DNA of 24,489 nt from an uncultured Veillonellaceae bacterium. Its GTDB lineage: Bacteria > Bacillota > Negativicutes > Veillonellales > Negativicoccaceae. Shown here in pieces: positions 1 through 7,098 of the stretch (positions within the stretch are counted from its first letter, which is position 1; each line of letters begins with the position of its first letter). The stretch spans positions 1 to 24,489 of the forward strand of contig CAMYCX010000013.1 in the NCBI GenBank assembly GCA_947254705.1. The letters are read 5' to 3'. The notes under the pieces were generated by a model, which did no database searches, was not told where the DNA came from, and worked only from the letters and a program-made list of their open reading frames with translations. A program made the position numbers and the translations under genes.

Positions 1-55
1 CGATCGTGCCGATGTTAACATGCGGCTTGTTGCGTTCAAAATGTGCTTTTGCCAT
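1..55 (-). CDS. tuf: Elongation factor Tu, N-terminal fragment (cut by window edge)
   Basis: Only the first 18 codons lie in the window. They read MAKAHFERNKPHVNIGTI, the well-known start of bacterial EF-Tu, the GTPase that delivers aminoacyl-tRNA to the ribosome. The ATG is at 53-55 and a GGAGG ribosome binding site lies at 64-68. The gene follows fusA by 23 bases, the usual last position of the str operon. Nothing about the GTPase motifs can be checked because they lie outside the window. Confidence 0.95.
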   Translation of the reverse strand, partial: MAKAHFERNKPHVNIGTI

Positions 56-78
56 TGTCTGTTCCTCCGTTTCAGTGA

Positions 79-2163
79 TTACTCTTTATTTCCGAGGCGT
101 TGTGCCGTGATTTCTTCGGCAATCGCTTTCGGTACTTCTTCATAATGGTCGAATGTCATGGAATAGTTACCGCGTCCTTGCGTCTTGGAGCGCAAGTCCG
201 TCGCATAACCAAACATTTCGGAGAGCGGTACATACGCTTCGATGTTCGTTGCGCCGCGCCGCGGTTCCGTTCCCATCACGCGACCGCGACGGGAGTTGAC
301 GTCACCGATGACATCACCCATGTATTCATCCGGTACAACGATATCGACTTTCATATACGGCTCAAGCAGTACCGGATGCGCTTTTTGCGCCCCTGCTTTA
401 AAGCCCATGGAGCCGGCGATCTTAAACGCCATTTCCGAAGAGTCGACGTCATGGTACGAACCGTCAAATACGGTTACTTTGATATCCACCATCGGGTAGC
501 CGGCAATAACACCGGTCTGCATCGCTTCTTCGACACCGGCTTGAACCGGTCCGATGTATTCTTTCGGGATCACCCCGCCGACAATCTTGTTTTCAAAAGT
601 AAATCCGCTGCCCGGCTCCTGCGGTTCCAAACGCAACCAGCAGTGACCGTACTGCCCGCGACCGCCCGACTGACGGACAAATTTACCTTCGGCTTCCACT
701 TCATTGCGAATCGTTTCACGATACGCTACTTGCGGCTTGCCGACGTTGCAGCCGACCTTGAATTCACGCAACATACGGGTAACCAACACGTCCAAGTGAA
801 GTTCGCCCATCCCGGCAATGATTGTCTGACCGGTTTCTTCGTCCGTATGAACTTTGAAGGTCGGATCTTCTTCCGCCAGTTTCTGAAGAGCAATCCCCAT
901 CTTTTCCTGGTCGGCTTTGGTCTTCGGCTCTACCGCAACCGAGATAACCGGTTCCGGAAATTCCATTTTTTCCAAAATAATCGGCGCTTTTTCATCACAG
1001 AGCGTGTCGCCTGTCGTCACGTCTTTAAAGCCGATTGCCGCGGCGATATCGCCCGCATGTACTTCTTCAATTTCGTTACGATGGTTGGCATGCATCTGCA
1101 AAATACGACCGACACGTTCCCGTTTGCCCTTCGTCGAGTTGTAAGTGTATGAGCCTGCCTCCAGCGAGCCGGAATATACACGGAAGAAGGACAATTTACC
1201 GACATACGGGTCCGTCATAATCTTAAACGCCAACGCCGAGAACGGCGCATCATCACTGGATACGCGATGGTCTTCTTCACCGGTTTCCGGATGTGTACCT
1301 TTAATCGGCGGTACATCCGTCGGTGCCGGCATATAATCGATCACGGCATCGAGCAAAAGCTGTACGCCCTTATTCTTGTACGCCGACCCGCAAAGCACCG
1401 GATTGACCGTGCAAGCGATGGTACCTTTACGCAATGCCGCTTTGATTTCATCCGTGCTGATTTCATCTCCTTCGAGATACTTCATCATCAGTTCATCATC
1501 CAGCTCGGCTGCCGATTCCACCAATTTGCCGCGATACTCTTCCGCTTTCGCTTGTAATGATGCCGGAATATCGACGATTTCCAGATTTTCGCCATGCTCA
1601 CCGTTGAAATGAACGGCTTTCATGTCCAGCAAATCGATGATTCCTTCAAATTCGGTTTCCGCACCGATCGGCAACGTAATTGCCACCGGGTTGGCCCCCA
1701 AACGTTCACGGATCATGTCGAGAACGTTGTAAAAATCCGCTCCCGTTGTATCCATTTTGTTGACGAAGGCAATGCGCGGTACACGGTAATGGTCAGCTTG
1801 ACGCCATACCGTTTCCGACTGCGGTTCTACCCCGTCTTTGGCGCTAAACACGGCGACGGATCCATCCAGCACGCGCAAAGACCGTTCGACTTCTACCGTG
1901 AAGTCCACGTGACCGGGTGTATCGATAATATTGATACGGTTCCCCTTCCACTGACAGGTCGTGGCTGCGGAAGTAATCGTGATGCCGCGTTCCTGCTCCT
2001 GGTCCATCCAGTCCATCGTCGCCGCACCTTCGTGCGTTTCTCCGATTTTATGGGTACGACCCGTATAGAACAGGATACGTTCCGTCGTCGTGGTCTTACC
2101 GGCATCGATGTGCGCCATGATGCCGATATTTCTCGTATTTTCTAATGAAAATTCTCTTGCCAC
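79..2163 (-). CDS. fusA: Elongation factor G
   Basis: This 694-residue protein is the ribosomal translocase EF-G, which moves tRNAs and mRNA by one codon at the cost of GTP and works with RRF in ribosome recycling. The GTPase motifs are intact: AHIDAGKT at residues 17-24, RGIT at 59-62, DTPGH at 81-85 and NKMD at 135-138. Length is normal for the family, and domains II to V follow with familiar stretches such as GGVIPKEY and MGTEPRRG. The start is GTG, with AGGAG at 2176-2180 giving a rather long spacer of 12 bases. It sits 23 bases after rpsG and 23 before tuf, so it is expressed with the str operon. I see no sign of a second, fusA2-like copy. Confidence 0.98.
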   Translation of the reverse strand: MAREFSLENTRNIGIMAHIDAGKTTTTERILFYTGRTHKIGETHEGAATMDWMDQEQERGITITSAATTCQWKGNRINIIDTPGHVDFTVEVERSLRVLDGSVAVFSAKDGVEPQSETVWRQADHYRVPRIAFVNKMDTTGADFYNVLDMIRERLGANPVAITLPIGAETEFEGIIDLLDMKAVHFNGEHGENLEIVDIPASLQAKAEEYRGKLVESAAELDDELMMKYLEGDEISTDEIKAALRKGTIACTVNPVLCGSAYKNKGVQLLLDAVIDYMPAPTDVPPIKGTHPETGEEDHRVSSDDAPFSALAFKIMTDPYVGKLSFFRVYSGSLEAGSYTYNSTKGKRERVGRILQMHANHRNEIEEVHAGDIAAAIGFKDVTTGDTLCDEKAPIILEKMEFPEPVISVAVEPKTKADQEKMGIALQKLAEEDPTFKVHTDEETGQTIIAGMGELHLDVLVTRMLREFKVGCNVGKPQVAYRETIRNEVEAEGKFVRQSGGRGQYGHCWLRLEPQEPGSGFTFENKIVGGVIPKEYIGPVQAGVEEAMQTGVIAGYPMVDIKVTVFDGSYHDVDSSEMAFKIAGSMGFKAGAQKAHPVLLEPYMKVDIVVPDEYMGDVIGDVNSRRGRVMGTEPRRGATNIEAYVPLSEMFGYATDLRSKTQGRGNYSMTFDHYEEVPKAIAEEITAQRLGNKE

Positions 2164-2186
2164 GATATTATTTCACTCCTCAAAAG

Positions 2187-2657
2187 TTACCAGCGATAGT
2201 GGGCAAACGCCTTGTTTGCTTCCGCCATCTTATGCATTTCTTCTTTCTTCTTGACCGCTGCGCCCATGTTATTGGACGCATCCATCAATTCAGCCGCCAA
2301 GCGTTCGCGCATGGTGCGTTCTCCGCGTTGACGAGCGTAGTTGACCGCCCAGCGGATACCGAGCGTCAACCGGCGTTCCGAACGAACTTCGACCGGCACC
2401 TGGTAGTTCGCGCCGCCGACACGGCGTGCACGCACTTCCAATACCGGCATGATATTATTCAGTGCCTGTTCAAATACTTCCATCGGATCTTTGCCCGTTT
2501 TTGAACGAATAATTTCAAACGCATCGTAAACGATGCTTTCGGCGATGCCCTTTTTACCATCGAGCATGACCTTATTAATGAACCGAGTCACGACTTTCGA
2601 TCCGTAAATCGGATCCGGAAGTACGTCGCGCTTCGGCACGGGGCCTTTTCTTGGCAT
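2187..2657 (-). CDS. rpsG: 30S ribosomal protein S7
   Basis: This 156-residue protein is S7, a primary assembly protein that binds the 3' major domain of 16S rRNA and contacts tRNA near the E site. The N-terminus MPRKGPVPKRDVLPDP and the segment GGANYQVPVEV are diagnostic. Length equals that of typical bacterial S7. The ATG at 2655-2657 is preceded by a strong AAAGGAGG-type site around 2664-2672. It lies between rpsL (54 bases upstream) and fusA. In Escherichia coli S7 is the translational repressor of its operon; whether that applies here cannot be seen from the sequence. Confidence 0.98.
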   Translation of the reverse strand: MPRKGPVPKRDVLPDPIYGSKVVTRFINKVMLDGKKGIAESIVYDAFEIIRSKTGKDPMEVFEQALNNIMPVLEVRARRVGGANYQVPVEVRSERRLTLGIRWAVNYARQRGERTMRERLAAELMDASNNMGAAVKKKEEMHKMAEANKAFAHYRW

Positions 2658-2711
2658 GTGATTTCCTCCTTTATGTGGTGATTGTTATCTTATCTGACTG
2701 ATTGCTGCGGA

Positions 2712-3086
2712 TTATTTTTTACCGGATTTCGCACCGTATTTGGAGCGACCCTGCATCCGGCCCTGTACACCTGCTGTGTCCAGTGCCCCGCGCACGATAT
2801 GATAACGAACCCCCGGCAAGTCCTTCACACGACCGCCACGAATCAGAACCACGCTGTGTTCCTGCAAGTTGTGGCCAATCCCCGGAATGTACGCCGAAAC
2901 TTCCATCCCGTTCGTCAAACGAACACGGGCAACTTTCCGCAATGCGGAGTTCGGCTTTTTCGGCGTCGCCGTATACACACGCGTGCATACACCGCGTTTT
3001 TGCGGGCTTTCTTTCAACGCCGGAGTTTTGGATTTTTCTGCCAAAGTCGTACGACCTTTACGTACGAGCTGATTAATTGTCGGCAT
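2712..3086 (-). CDS. rpsL: 30S ribosomal protein S12
   Basis: This 124-residue protein is S12, a decoding-centre protein that controls translational accuracy. I start it at the ATG at 3084-3086 (MPTINQLVRKGR, the standard N-terminus). The upstream in-frame TTG at 3093-3095 directly abuts the AGGGGAGG ribosome binding site at 3096-3103, so it is too close, whereas the ATG has a spacer of 9 bases. The streptomycin-contact segments TPKKPNSA and GGRVKDLPG are wild type: the lysines whose replacement usually gives resistance are present. By inference the strain is sensitive at this locus. It follows rplGB by 62 bases and precedes rpsG. Confidence 0.98.
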   Translation of the reverse strand: MPTINQLVRKGRTTLAEKSKTPALKESPQKRGVCTRVYTATPKKPNSALRKVARVRLTNGMEVSAYIPGIGHNLQEHSVVLIRGGRVKDLPGVRYHIVRGALDTAGVQGRMQGRSKYGAKSGKK

Positions 3087-3129
3087 TCCTGACAACCTCC
3101 CCTCTCACCATAATGTAGATTTATAATTG

Positions 3130-3147
3130 ATCTTGCCGAAGCAAGAT
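3130..3147 (-). other. Intercistronic stem-loop between rplGB and rpsL
   Basis: A perfect 7-bp inverted repeat with a loop read as TTCG on the minus strand starts one base after the rplGB stop codon. The expected RNA is a stable UUCG-type tetraloop hairpin. No run of T follows, so it is not an ordinary intrinsic terminator. It could be an RNA-processing or 3'-end stability element between the first and second genes of the operon. Confidence 0.55.
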
Positions 3148-3148
3148 A

Positions 3149-3400
3149 TTACCGAGTGGACTGCAATACGGCTACCGCCGCCGCTTTCACTTTTAATCGG
3201 CACGCACCGCCCAACTGGGCTCGCGTATATTCGCACCGAATCGGGACGCCGGCCTCGTCACAGGCCGTCATCAAATCTCGCACGACGCGCGGATCACAAT
3301 CCGTTGCAATATGTACTTGCGTTGCCTGTCCGGCACGTACCGCCCGCAGGGCCTCTTTCGTCCCTACCGCCAACGGTCCTTGCCAACTGTTGTCCGTCAT
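3149..3400 (-). CDS. rplGB: L7Ae/L30e-family ribosomal protein
   Basis: This 83-residue protein belongs to the L7Ae/L30e/S12e/Gadd45 family; its Bacillus counterpart (YbxF) binds kink-turn RNA. The family pattern is visible as G-x-KEALRAVRAGQA near residues 13-24, followed by IATDCDP, the central strand and AGVPI. The location directly upstream of rpsL as first gene of the str operon is typical for Bacillota. The ATG at 3398-3400 has an AGGTGAG-type site at 3403-3409. Its exact role is not settled in the family, and a ribosome-associated role is inferred from context. Residue Q22 lies in the segment that usually contacts RNA. Confidence 0.88.
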   Translation of the reverse strand: MTDNSWQGPLAVGTKEALRAVRAGQATQVHIATDCDPRVVRDLMTACDEAGVPIRCEYTRAQLGGACRLKVKAAAVAVLQSTR

Positions 3401-3457
3401 GTACTCACCTCGTCGCGCATTGTTTTGGGCATACTACGCCCATACAAACACTCTAAT

Positions 3458-3486
3458 AGTGTACCACTTACGGATATGCTTGTCAA
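3458..3486 (-). promoter_or_regulatory. Sigma-70-type promoter of the str operon
   Basis: On the minus strand TTGACA (3481-3486) is followed after exactly 17 bases by TACACT (3458-3463). The expected transcription start is near 3451, giving a leader of about 50 bases before rplGB. No other gene start lies downstream before rplGB, so this is the likely main promoter for rplGB-rpsL-rpsG-fusA-tuf. Confidence 0.8.
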
Positions 3487-3723
3487 TCTTTTTTTACTTG
3501 CATCCGTACCGTATTATACAAGCATTTGTCATGCACACTTATCCGTGTGTATCATCATCTTATTTTTTCCGCACGGTTGTCCTTAACAAACAACACTGCG
3601 CGCGAAAATTGCTACCTTTTAATTATACCTTTTTTTCATCTCTTACGCCACTATATAGGAATAAAATAAAAGTACCGATTAAATTTTATCACCATCACCG
3701 TTTCGACTGTCGAATCATCAACG
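3487..3723. other. AT-rich intergenic region upstream of the str promoter
   Basis: This stretch has no convincing gene on either strand. It is more AT-rich than its surroundings. On the minus strand it has two further TATAAT hexamers (3513-3518 and 3622-3627) without good -35 partners at normal spacing. It also has two short inverted repeats, around 3534-3549 (CACAC/GTGTG) and 3702-3714 (TTCGA/TCGAA). It may hold secondary promoters or UP-like sequence for the str operon; no single site stands out. Confidence 0.4.
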
Positions 3724-3751
3724 AAAAGGCATTGCCGAAGCAATGCCTTTT
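3724..3751 (-). terminator. Intrinsic terminator of putP
   Basis: The inverted repeat GGCATTGC/GCAATGCC flanks a loop read as TTCG on the minus strand and is bracketed by AAAA and TTTT. It begins 13 bases after the putP stop codon, in the right place and orientation to end that transcript. Confidence 0.85.
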
Positions 3752-3764
3752 CCGTTATCTATAC

Positions 3765-5258
3765 TTATCCGAGTATATGACGTTGCCGCGCCCGATCAAA
3801 ATGATCCGTGATCTCCTTGCTCGGCGGTGCATCCAACAGGCTCACAATCACGATCGCCGCCAACGCCAGCAAAAAGCCCGGCACGATTTCATACAACCCC
3901 CACCATGCAAATTGTTTCCAAACCAGTACGGTGACTCCGCCGACTACCATTCCCGCCAACGCACCGTTCCGTGTCATTCGCCGCCAAAACAGGGACAGAA
4001 CGACAACCGGTCCGAATACCGCACCGAACCCCGCCCATGCATATGCCACCATGGTGAGAATATAACTTTTCGGATTCATCGCAAGCAGCAGCGCACATAC
4101 GGCGACGGCCAATACCGTAATACGACTGATGAAAACCAGTTCACGATCCCCTGCCGTTCGATGCACAAAATTTTTATAAAAATCTTTGGAGATCGTCGCC
4201 GCCGTCACCAAAAGTTGTGCCGACGATGTACTCATAATCGCCGCCAATACGGCAGACAAAACCAAGCCGCCGACAAACGGACTGAACAGTTGTTGCGTCA
4301 TCACAAGGTAGACTTTTTCCGCATCCGCACCGACCAGCATGTCCGTCAAATACACGCGACCGACCAGACCGACACAAACGGCGGCCGTCAGCGAAATTAC
4401 TACCCATGTCATGGCAATGCGAGTCGCTTTCTTCAATTCCGCCGCATCGTTAATCGCCATGAATCGCACCAAAATGTGAGGCTGTCCGAAATATCCGAGT
4501 CCCCAGCCCAAGGCGGACACCATCATCACCACCGTAGCGGTTGTGCCGACGGCGGGGTCAAACAGGTAGAAATGTTCCGGGATACGGCTTTGCATGGCGG
4601 CAACCGTCGGACCGATTCCGCCCATGGCCATCATCCCTGCCAACGGCACTGCCAAAATCGCCAAAAACATCATGGCCCCTTGGATGAAATCTGTCAGACT
4701 GACTGCCAAAAACCCCCCGAGAAACGTATACAGCACCACTACCCCCGCGGTAATCAAGAGCGACACGACATACGACAAGCCGAATACCGTTTCAAATAAT
4801 TTCCCGCCGGCCACAAATCCCGATGATGTGTAGATCAAAAAAAAGAGTAAAATAAACACCGCAGAAATAAAATTCAATGCATGGCTATGATCGTGAAACC
4901 GATTATTCAAAAAGTCGGGAATCGTCAAACTGTCATTGGCGATCTCCGTGTAATTCCGCAAACGTTTCGAGATCAGTACCCAATTGGCCCATGTACCGAG
5001 CGCCAGACCGACCGCCGTCCAAACGGCAGGCAAGCCGGACAAGTACGCCAGCCCCGGCAACCCCATCAACATCCAACCGCTCATATCCGATGCTTCCGCA
5101 CTCAAACTGGTCACCCACGGGCCCAGACTGCGTCCTCCTAAAATATAATCACTCAATGCATTTGATTGACGATAATAATATACTCCGATGAAAATCATCG
5201 CACCCAAGTACAGCACAAATGCCGTAATAATTCCGATATCTGTCCACAAAACGGCCAC
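3765..5258 (-). CDS. putP: Sodium/proline symporter PutP
   Basis: The product is a roughly 497-residue member of the solute:sodium symporter family (TC 2.A.21) that imports L-proline with Na+. The run DYILGGRSLGPWVTSLSAEA followed by SDMSGW matches the region that carries the Na+-site Asp55 and Ser57 of Escherichia coli PutP. The later AIMSTSSAQLLV matches the segment with Ser340/Thr341, and FGQPHILVRFMA is also typical. About 13 membrane segments are expected. The start is uncertain: GTG at 5256-5258 has AAGGA 8 bases upstream, while TTG at 5247-5249 has AGGAG 10 bases upstream and would reproduce the E. coli numbering exactly. The longer reading from 5354 lacks support and overlaps the promoter. 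It is monocistronic, with its own promoter and terminator. Confidence 0.93.
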   Translation of the reverse strand: MAVLWTDIGIITAFVLYLGAMIFIGVYYYRQSNALSDYILGGRSLGPWVTSLSAEASDMSGWMLMGLPGLAYLSGLPAVWTAVGLALGTWANWVLISKRLRNYTEIANDSLTIPDFLNNRFHDHSHALNFISAVFILLFFLIYTSSGFVAGGKLFETVFGLSYVVSLLITAGVVVLYTFLGGFLAVSLTDFIQGAMMFLAILAVPLAGMMAMGGIGPTVAAMQSRIPEHFYLFDPAVGTTATVVMMVSALGWGLGYFGQPHILVRFMAINDAAELKKATRIAMTWVVISLTAAVCVGLVGRVYLTDMLVGADAEKVYLVMTQQLFSPFVGGLVLSAVLAAIMSTSSAQLLVTAATISKDFYKNFVHRTAGDRELVFISRITVLAVAVCALLLAMNPKSYILTMVAYAWAGFGAVFGPVVVLSLFWRRMTRNGALAGMVVGGVTVLVWKQFAWWGLYEIVPGFLLALAAIVIVSLLDAPPSKEITDHFDRARQRHILG

Positions 5259-5282
5259 GCTCCTATTCCTTGATATTGGTCT

Positions 5283-5291
5283 ATTGTACCA
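5283..5291 (-). promoter_or_regulatory. Extended -10 promoter of putP
   Basis: On the minus strand TGGTACAAT forms an extended -10 element (TGN plus TACAAT). No good -35 box is seen 15 to 18 bases upstream, which fits an extended -10 promoter. The expected start near 5277 leaves a leader of about 20 to 30 bases containing the putP ribosome binding site. Confidence 0.6.
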
Positions 5292-5354
5292 CATTCGATA
5301 TATCCCTGCACAGACCTCGCCGCATACCTTGTCCGGTGACGGCAAAAAGAGCAA

Positions 5355-5378
5355 TAAAAAAACGCCCGCAGGCGTTTT
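5355..5378 (-). terminator. Intrinsic terminator of rplU-prp-rpmA
   Basis: AACGCC and GGCGTT pair around a four-base loop, and on the minus strand the stem is followed by a run of T. It lies 12 bases after the rpmA stop codon and separates this operon from putP. Confidence 0.85.
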
Positions 5379-5389
5379 GATGATGTTTC

Positions 5390-5674
5390 TTACGCTTCGA
5401 CCGGACGAACCGACACTTGCCGACGATATTTGCCCAAGCGTTCAAAGGCCACTTTCCCTTCTTTGAGCGCAAACAGCGTATCATCTTTACCCAGGCCGAC
5501 ATTTTCGCCCGGATGGAAGTGGGTGCCGCGTTGGCGTACAATAATCGAACCGGCTTTCGCGACCTGTCCGTCATGCACTTTTACACCCAGACGTTTACTC
5601 TGCGAGTCACGTCCGTTACGGGTACTCCCCTGCCCTTTTTTATGGGCGAACAGTTGTAAATCAAAAGTGAACAT
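5390..5674 (-). CDS. rpmA: 50S ribosomal protein L27 (with cleavable N-terminal extension)
   Basis: This 94-residue protein is L27, which reaches with its N-terminus into the peptidyl transferase centre. The start at 5672-5674 is supported by a GGGGGTGA-type site; the longer open frame upstream is spurious because it runs through prp. The N-terminus MFTFDLQLFAHKKGQGSTRN carries the Firmicutes-type extension, which the protease Prp removes after the FA pair so that the mature protein begins near His11. In Staphylococcus aureus this cleavage is essential. The protease gene ends 14 bases upstream. Confidence 0.97.
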   Translation of the reverse strand: MFTFDLQLFAHKKGQGSTRNGRDSQSKRLGVKVHDGQVAKAGSIIVRQRGTHFHPGENVGLGKDDTLFALKEGKVAFERLGKYRRQVSVRPVEA

Positions 5675-5688
5675 GGATTTCACCCCCG

Positions 5689-6000
5689 TTATTTCGAAAT
5701 AAATACGTATTGCGGGTATTGACGTGCAATCTCGCGCAATCCCGCCTGCATAGTCTGTAATATTGCACACGCCCGTGCGTCGGGCGCTGTTTTCAGACGA
5801 ACCGTCAATCGTCCGTCTTCCGTCGCATATGTTCCGTCACAACCAAGCACGTCACGAAGTCCCAGTACCGCAGTCAATGTCACGGCCGATACCCCGGCAC
5901 AGACAATATCCGTCCCTGCCGCCGCATAATCGGCATGACCCGTTACGGTAAATCCGATGATCGTTCCTGCGCGATTACGCGTCCATGCGACCTCAATCAT
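5689..6000 (-). CDS. prp: Ribosomal-processing cysteine protease Prp
   Basis: This 103-residue protein is Prp (YsxB), the cysteine protease that trims the L27 N-terminal extension. The catalytic pair is visible as His22 in TGHADYA and Cys34 in DIVCAGVSAVT, the same positions as in the Staphylococcus enzyme. Its ATG overlaps the rplU stop codon as ATGA, and its stop is 14 bases before rpmA. Enzyme and substrate are thus co-translated in the classical rplU-prp-rpmA order. Identification is firm. Confidence 0.96.
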   Translation of the reverse strand: MIEVAWTRNRAGTIIGFTVTGHADYAAAGTDIVCAGVSAVTLTAVLGLRDVLGCDGTYATEDGRLTVRLKTAPDARACAILQTMQAGLREIARQYPQYVFISK

Positions 6001-6311
6001 TTAGCCGCAATCGCATCAATCCGTACTTTGGTGTACGGTTGGCGATGACCTTGACGACGGCGATAGTTGGATTTCGATTTATACTTGAATATACGGATTT
6101 TCTTGCCTTTTCCGTGTTCCAATACCGTCGCGCTTACGCTGGCACCTTTGACCAACGGTGCGCCGAAATTGACTTTATCTCCGTCAACCACGGACAACAC
6201 TTCATCAAATGTAACCGTTTCATCAGCGGCCGCATCCAATTTCTCGATGTAAATAACTTGCCCTTCTTCTACCCGATATTGTTTGCCGCCTGTTTTAATA
6301 ATCGCGTACAT
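5997..6311 (-). CDS. rplU: 50S ribosomal protein L21
   Basis: This 104-residue protein is L21, a 23S rRNA-binding protein of the large subunit. MYAIIKTGGKQYRV at the start and the basic YRRRQGHRQPYTKVRI near the C-terminus are the family signature. A canonical AAGGAGGTG site precedes the ATG at 6309-6311. The stop codon TGA overlaps the prp start, suggesting translational coupling. It is the first gene of rplU-prp-rpmA. Confidence 0.98.
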   Translation of the reverse strand: MYAIIKTGGKQYRVEEGQVIYIEKLDAAADETVTFDEVLSVVDGDKVNFGAPLVKGASVSATVLEHGKGKKIRIFKYKSKSNYRRRQGHRQPYTKVRIDAIAAK

Positions 6312-6407
6312 AGTTGCACCTCCTTATTCTCGGACTCGCCGAATGTGGTAGCCGAAGCATTTATCATCACCTCTTCGAGCGGTTGTATCATTGCACTGCA
6401 CCATGAC
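6312..6407 (-). promoter_or_regulatory. 5' leader of rplU (possible L21 leader)
   Basis: From the predicted start near 6407 to the rplU ATG lies an untranslated leader of about 95 bases. It contains complementary pieces (CGAAG with CTTCG, CTCG with CGAG) that could form a compact fold directly upstream of the ribosome binding site. Many Bacillota carry an autoregulatory L21 leader RNA at this place. I infer the same here from position and length; I did not match the consensus base by base. Confidence 0.4.
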
Positions 6408-6413
6408 TTACTT

Positions 6414-6442
6414 AGTATAAATAAATTCCGGCGCCATGTCAA
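6414..6442 (-). promoter_or_regulatory. Sigma-70-type promoter of rplU-prp-rpmA
   Basis: On the minus strand TTGACA (6437-6442) is separated by exactly 17 bases from TATACT (6414-6419), close to consensus. The -35 box overlaps the stop codon of the upstream P-II gene, so the two operons abut with no terminator visible between them. Confidence 0.85.
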
Positions 6443-7098
6443 GCATTTTGCTCGGCCAGTCCATGCGCCTCCGTCACATTCATCACGAAGATAATCCCCC
6501 GTCCCGGTTCGCCAATCCGCAATGCCTGATGAATCGAAGCCACGATATCCTCGGCTTTTTCTTTCGGCGCCAGCACAAATACCATCTCTTTTTCCGGCTC
6601 AATCGGAAAATCAAAAATGGTCGTTTCGTTATGGATGCTGGATCCGCGTCCGTGTAAAATCGTCCCGCCGCGGGCGCCTGCCGCATTGGCCGCATCAATC
6701 ACGCTCTTGGCATCCCCTTTATTGACCACTGTATAGATTACTTGCCACATGACCTCATTCACCTCTTCTTCATTGCTGATATCTTTCATCTTACGTGCTC
6801 CGTACACTCCCGACAACGGTACGGAAAACGCGATACCGGAATGTTTCTCGGCAATTTTAAACCGTGTAACCATCTCCCGCATTACCGTATGCGCATGAGT
6901 AGTCTCGTCGATAAAAAAGACAATTTCTTTGCGCACTTCATCCAAACACAGTAGCGACAATAAGCGGTTATGTACCGATCCCCGTGCCGCCATCGCCGTC
7001 GCTCCGGGTACATCGACATGATGCAACTCGGCGATCAGGTCCGATCCCGTATCGTGATTGACGACAAAATACACTATTGAATAAGTCGGCATCGTCAT
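6439..7098 (-). CDS. Double P-II-like domain protein
   Basis: This 219-residue protein consists of two P-II-like (GlnB-fold) halves, roughly residues 5-105 and 118-212. They can be aligned: IVYFVVNHDTGSDLI with VIYTVVNKGDAKSVI, AARGS with HGRGS, and KEIVFFID with KEMVFVLA. Single P-II proteins are about 110 residues and work as trimers that read nucleotides and 2-oxoglutarate to control transporters or enzymes. The classical uridylylated tyrosine of the T-loop is not evident. The second half keeps a GARGGTILHGRG stretch where P-II proteins have their nucleotide-contacting loop. The ATG overlaps the stop codon of the membrane gene as ATGA, and AAGGAGG precedes it. The role is inferred as regulatory partner of that membrane protein; the ligand is unknown. 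Confidence 0.8.
   Translation of the reverse strand: MTMPTYSIVYFVVNHDTGSDLIAELHHVDVPGATAMAARGSVHNRLLSLLCLDEVRKEIVFFIDETTHAHTVMREMVTRFKIAEKHSGIAFSVPLSGVYGARKMKDISNEEEVNEVMWQVIYTVVNKGDAKSVIDAANAAGARGGTILHGRGSSIHNETTIFDFPIEPEKEMVFVLAPKEKAEDIVASIHQALRIGEPGRGIIFVMNVTEAHGLAEQNA

Noticed and set aside
100..1152. A plus-strand open frame of 350 codons opposite fusA
   Set aside because: It is antisense to the conserved EF-G gene, has a composition typical of shadow frames, and has no promoter or ribosome binding site.
3513..3627. TATAAT hexamers upstream of the main str promoter
   Set aside because: The -35 partners at proper spacing are poor (TAAGTG, TGGCGT), so I list them only as part of the AT-rich intergenic region.
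3156..4799. A long plus-strand open frame of 547 codons opposite putP
   Set aside because: It is rich in Arg, His and Gln with no domain, has no ribosome binding site, crosses the str promoter and the putP terminator, and mirrors a clearly real gene on the other strand.
5259..5354. N-terminal extension of PutP to 5354
   Set aside because: The added residues are not membrane-like or conserved. The extended -10 promoter and the ribosome binding sites fall inside it, so the real start is downstream.
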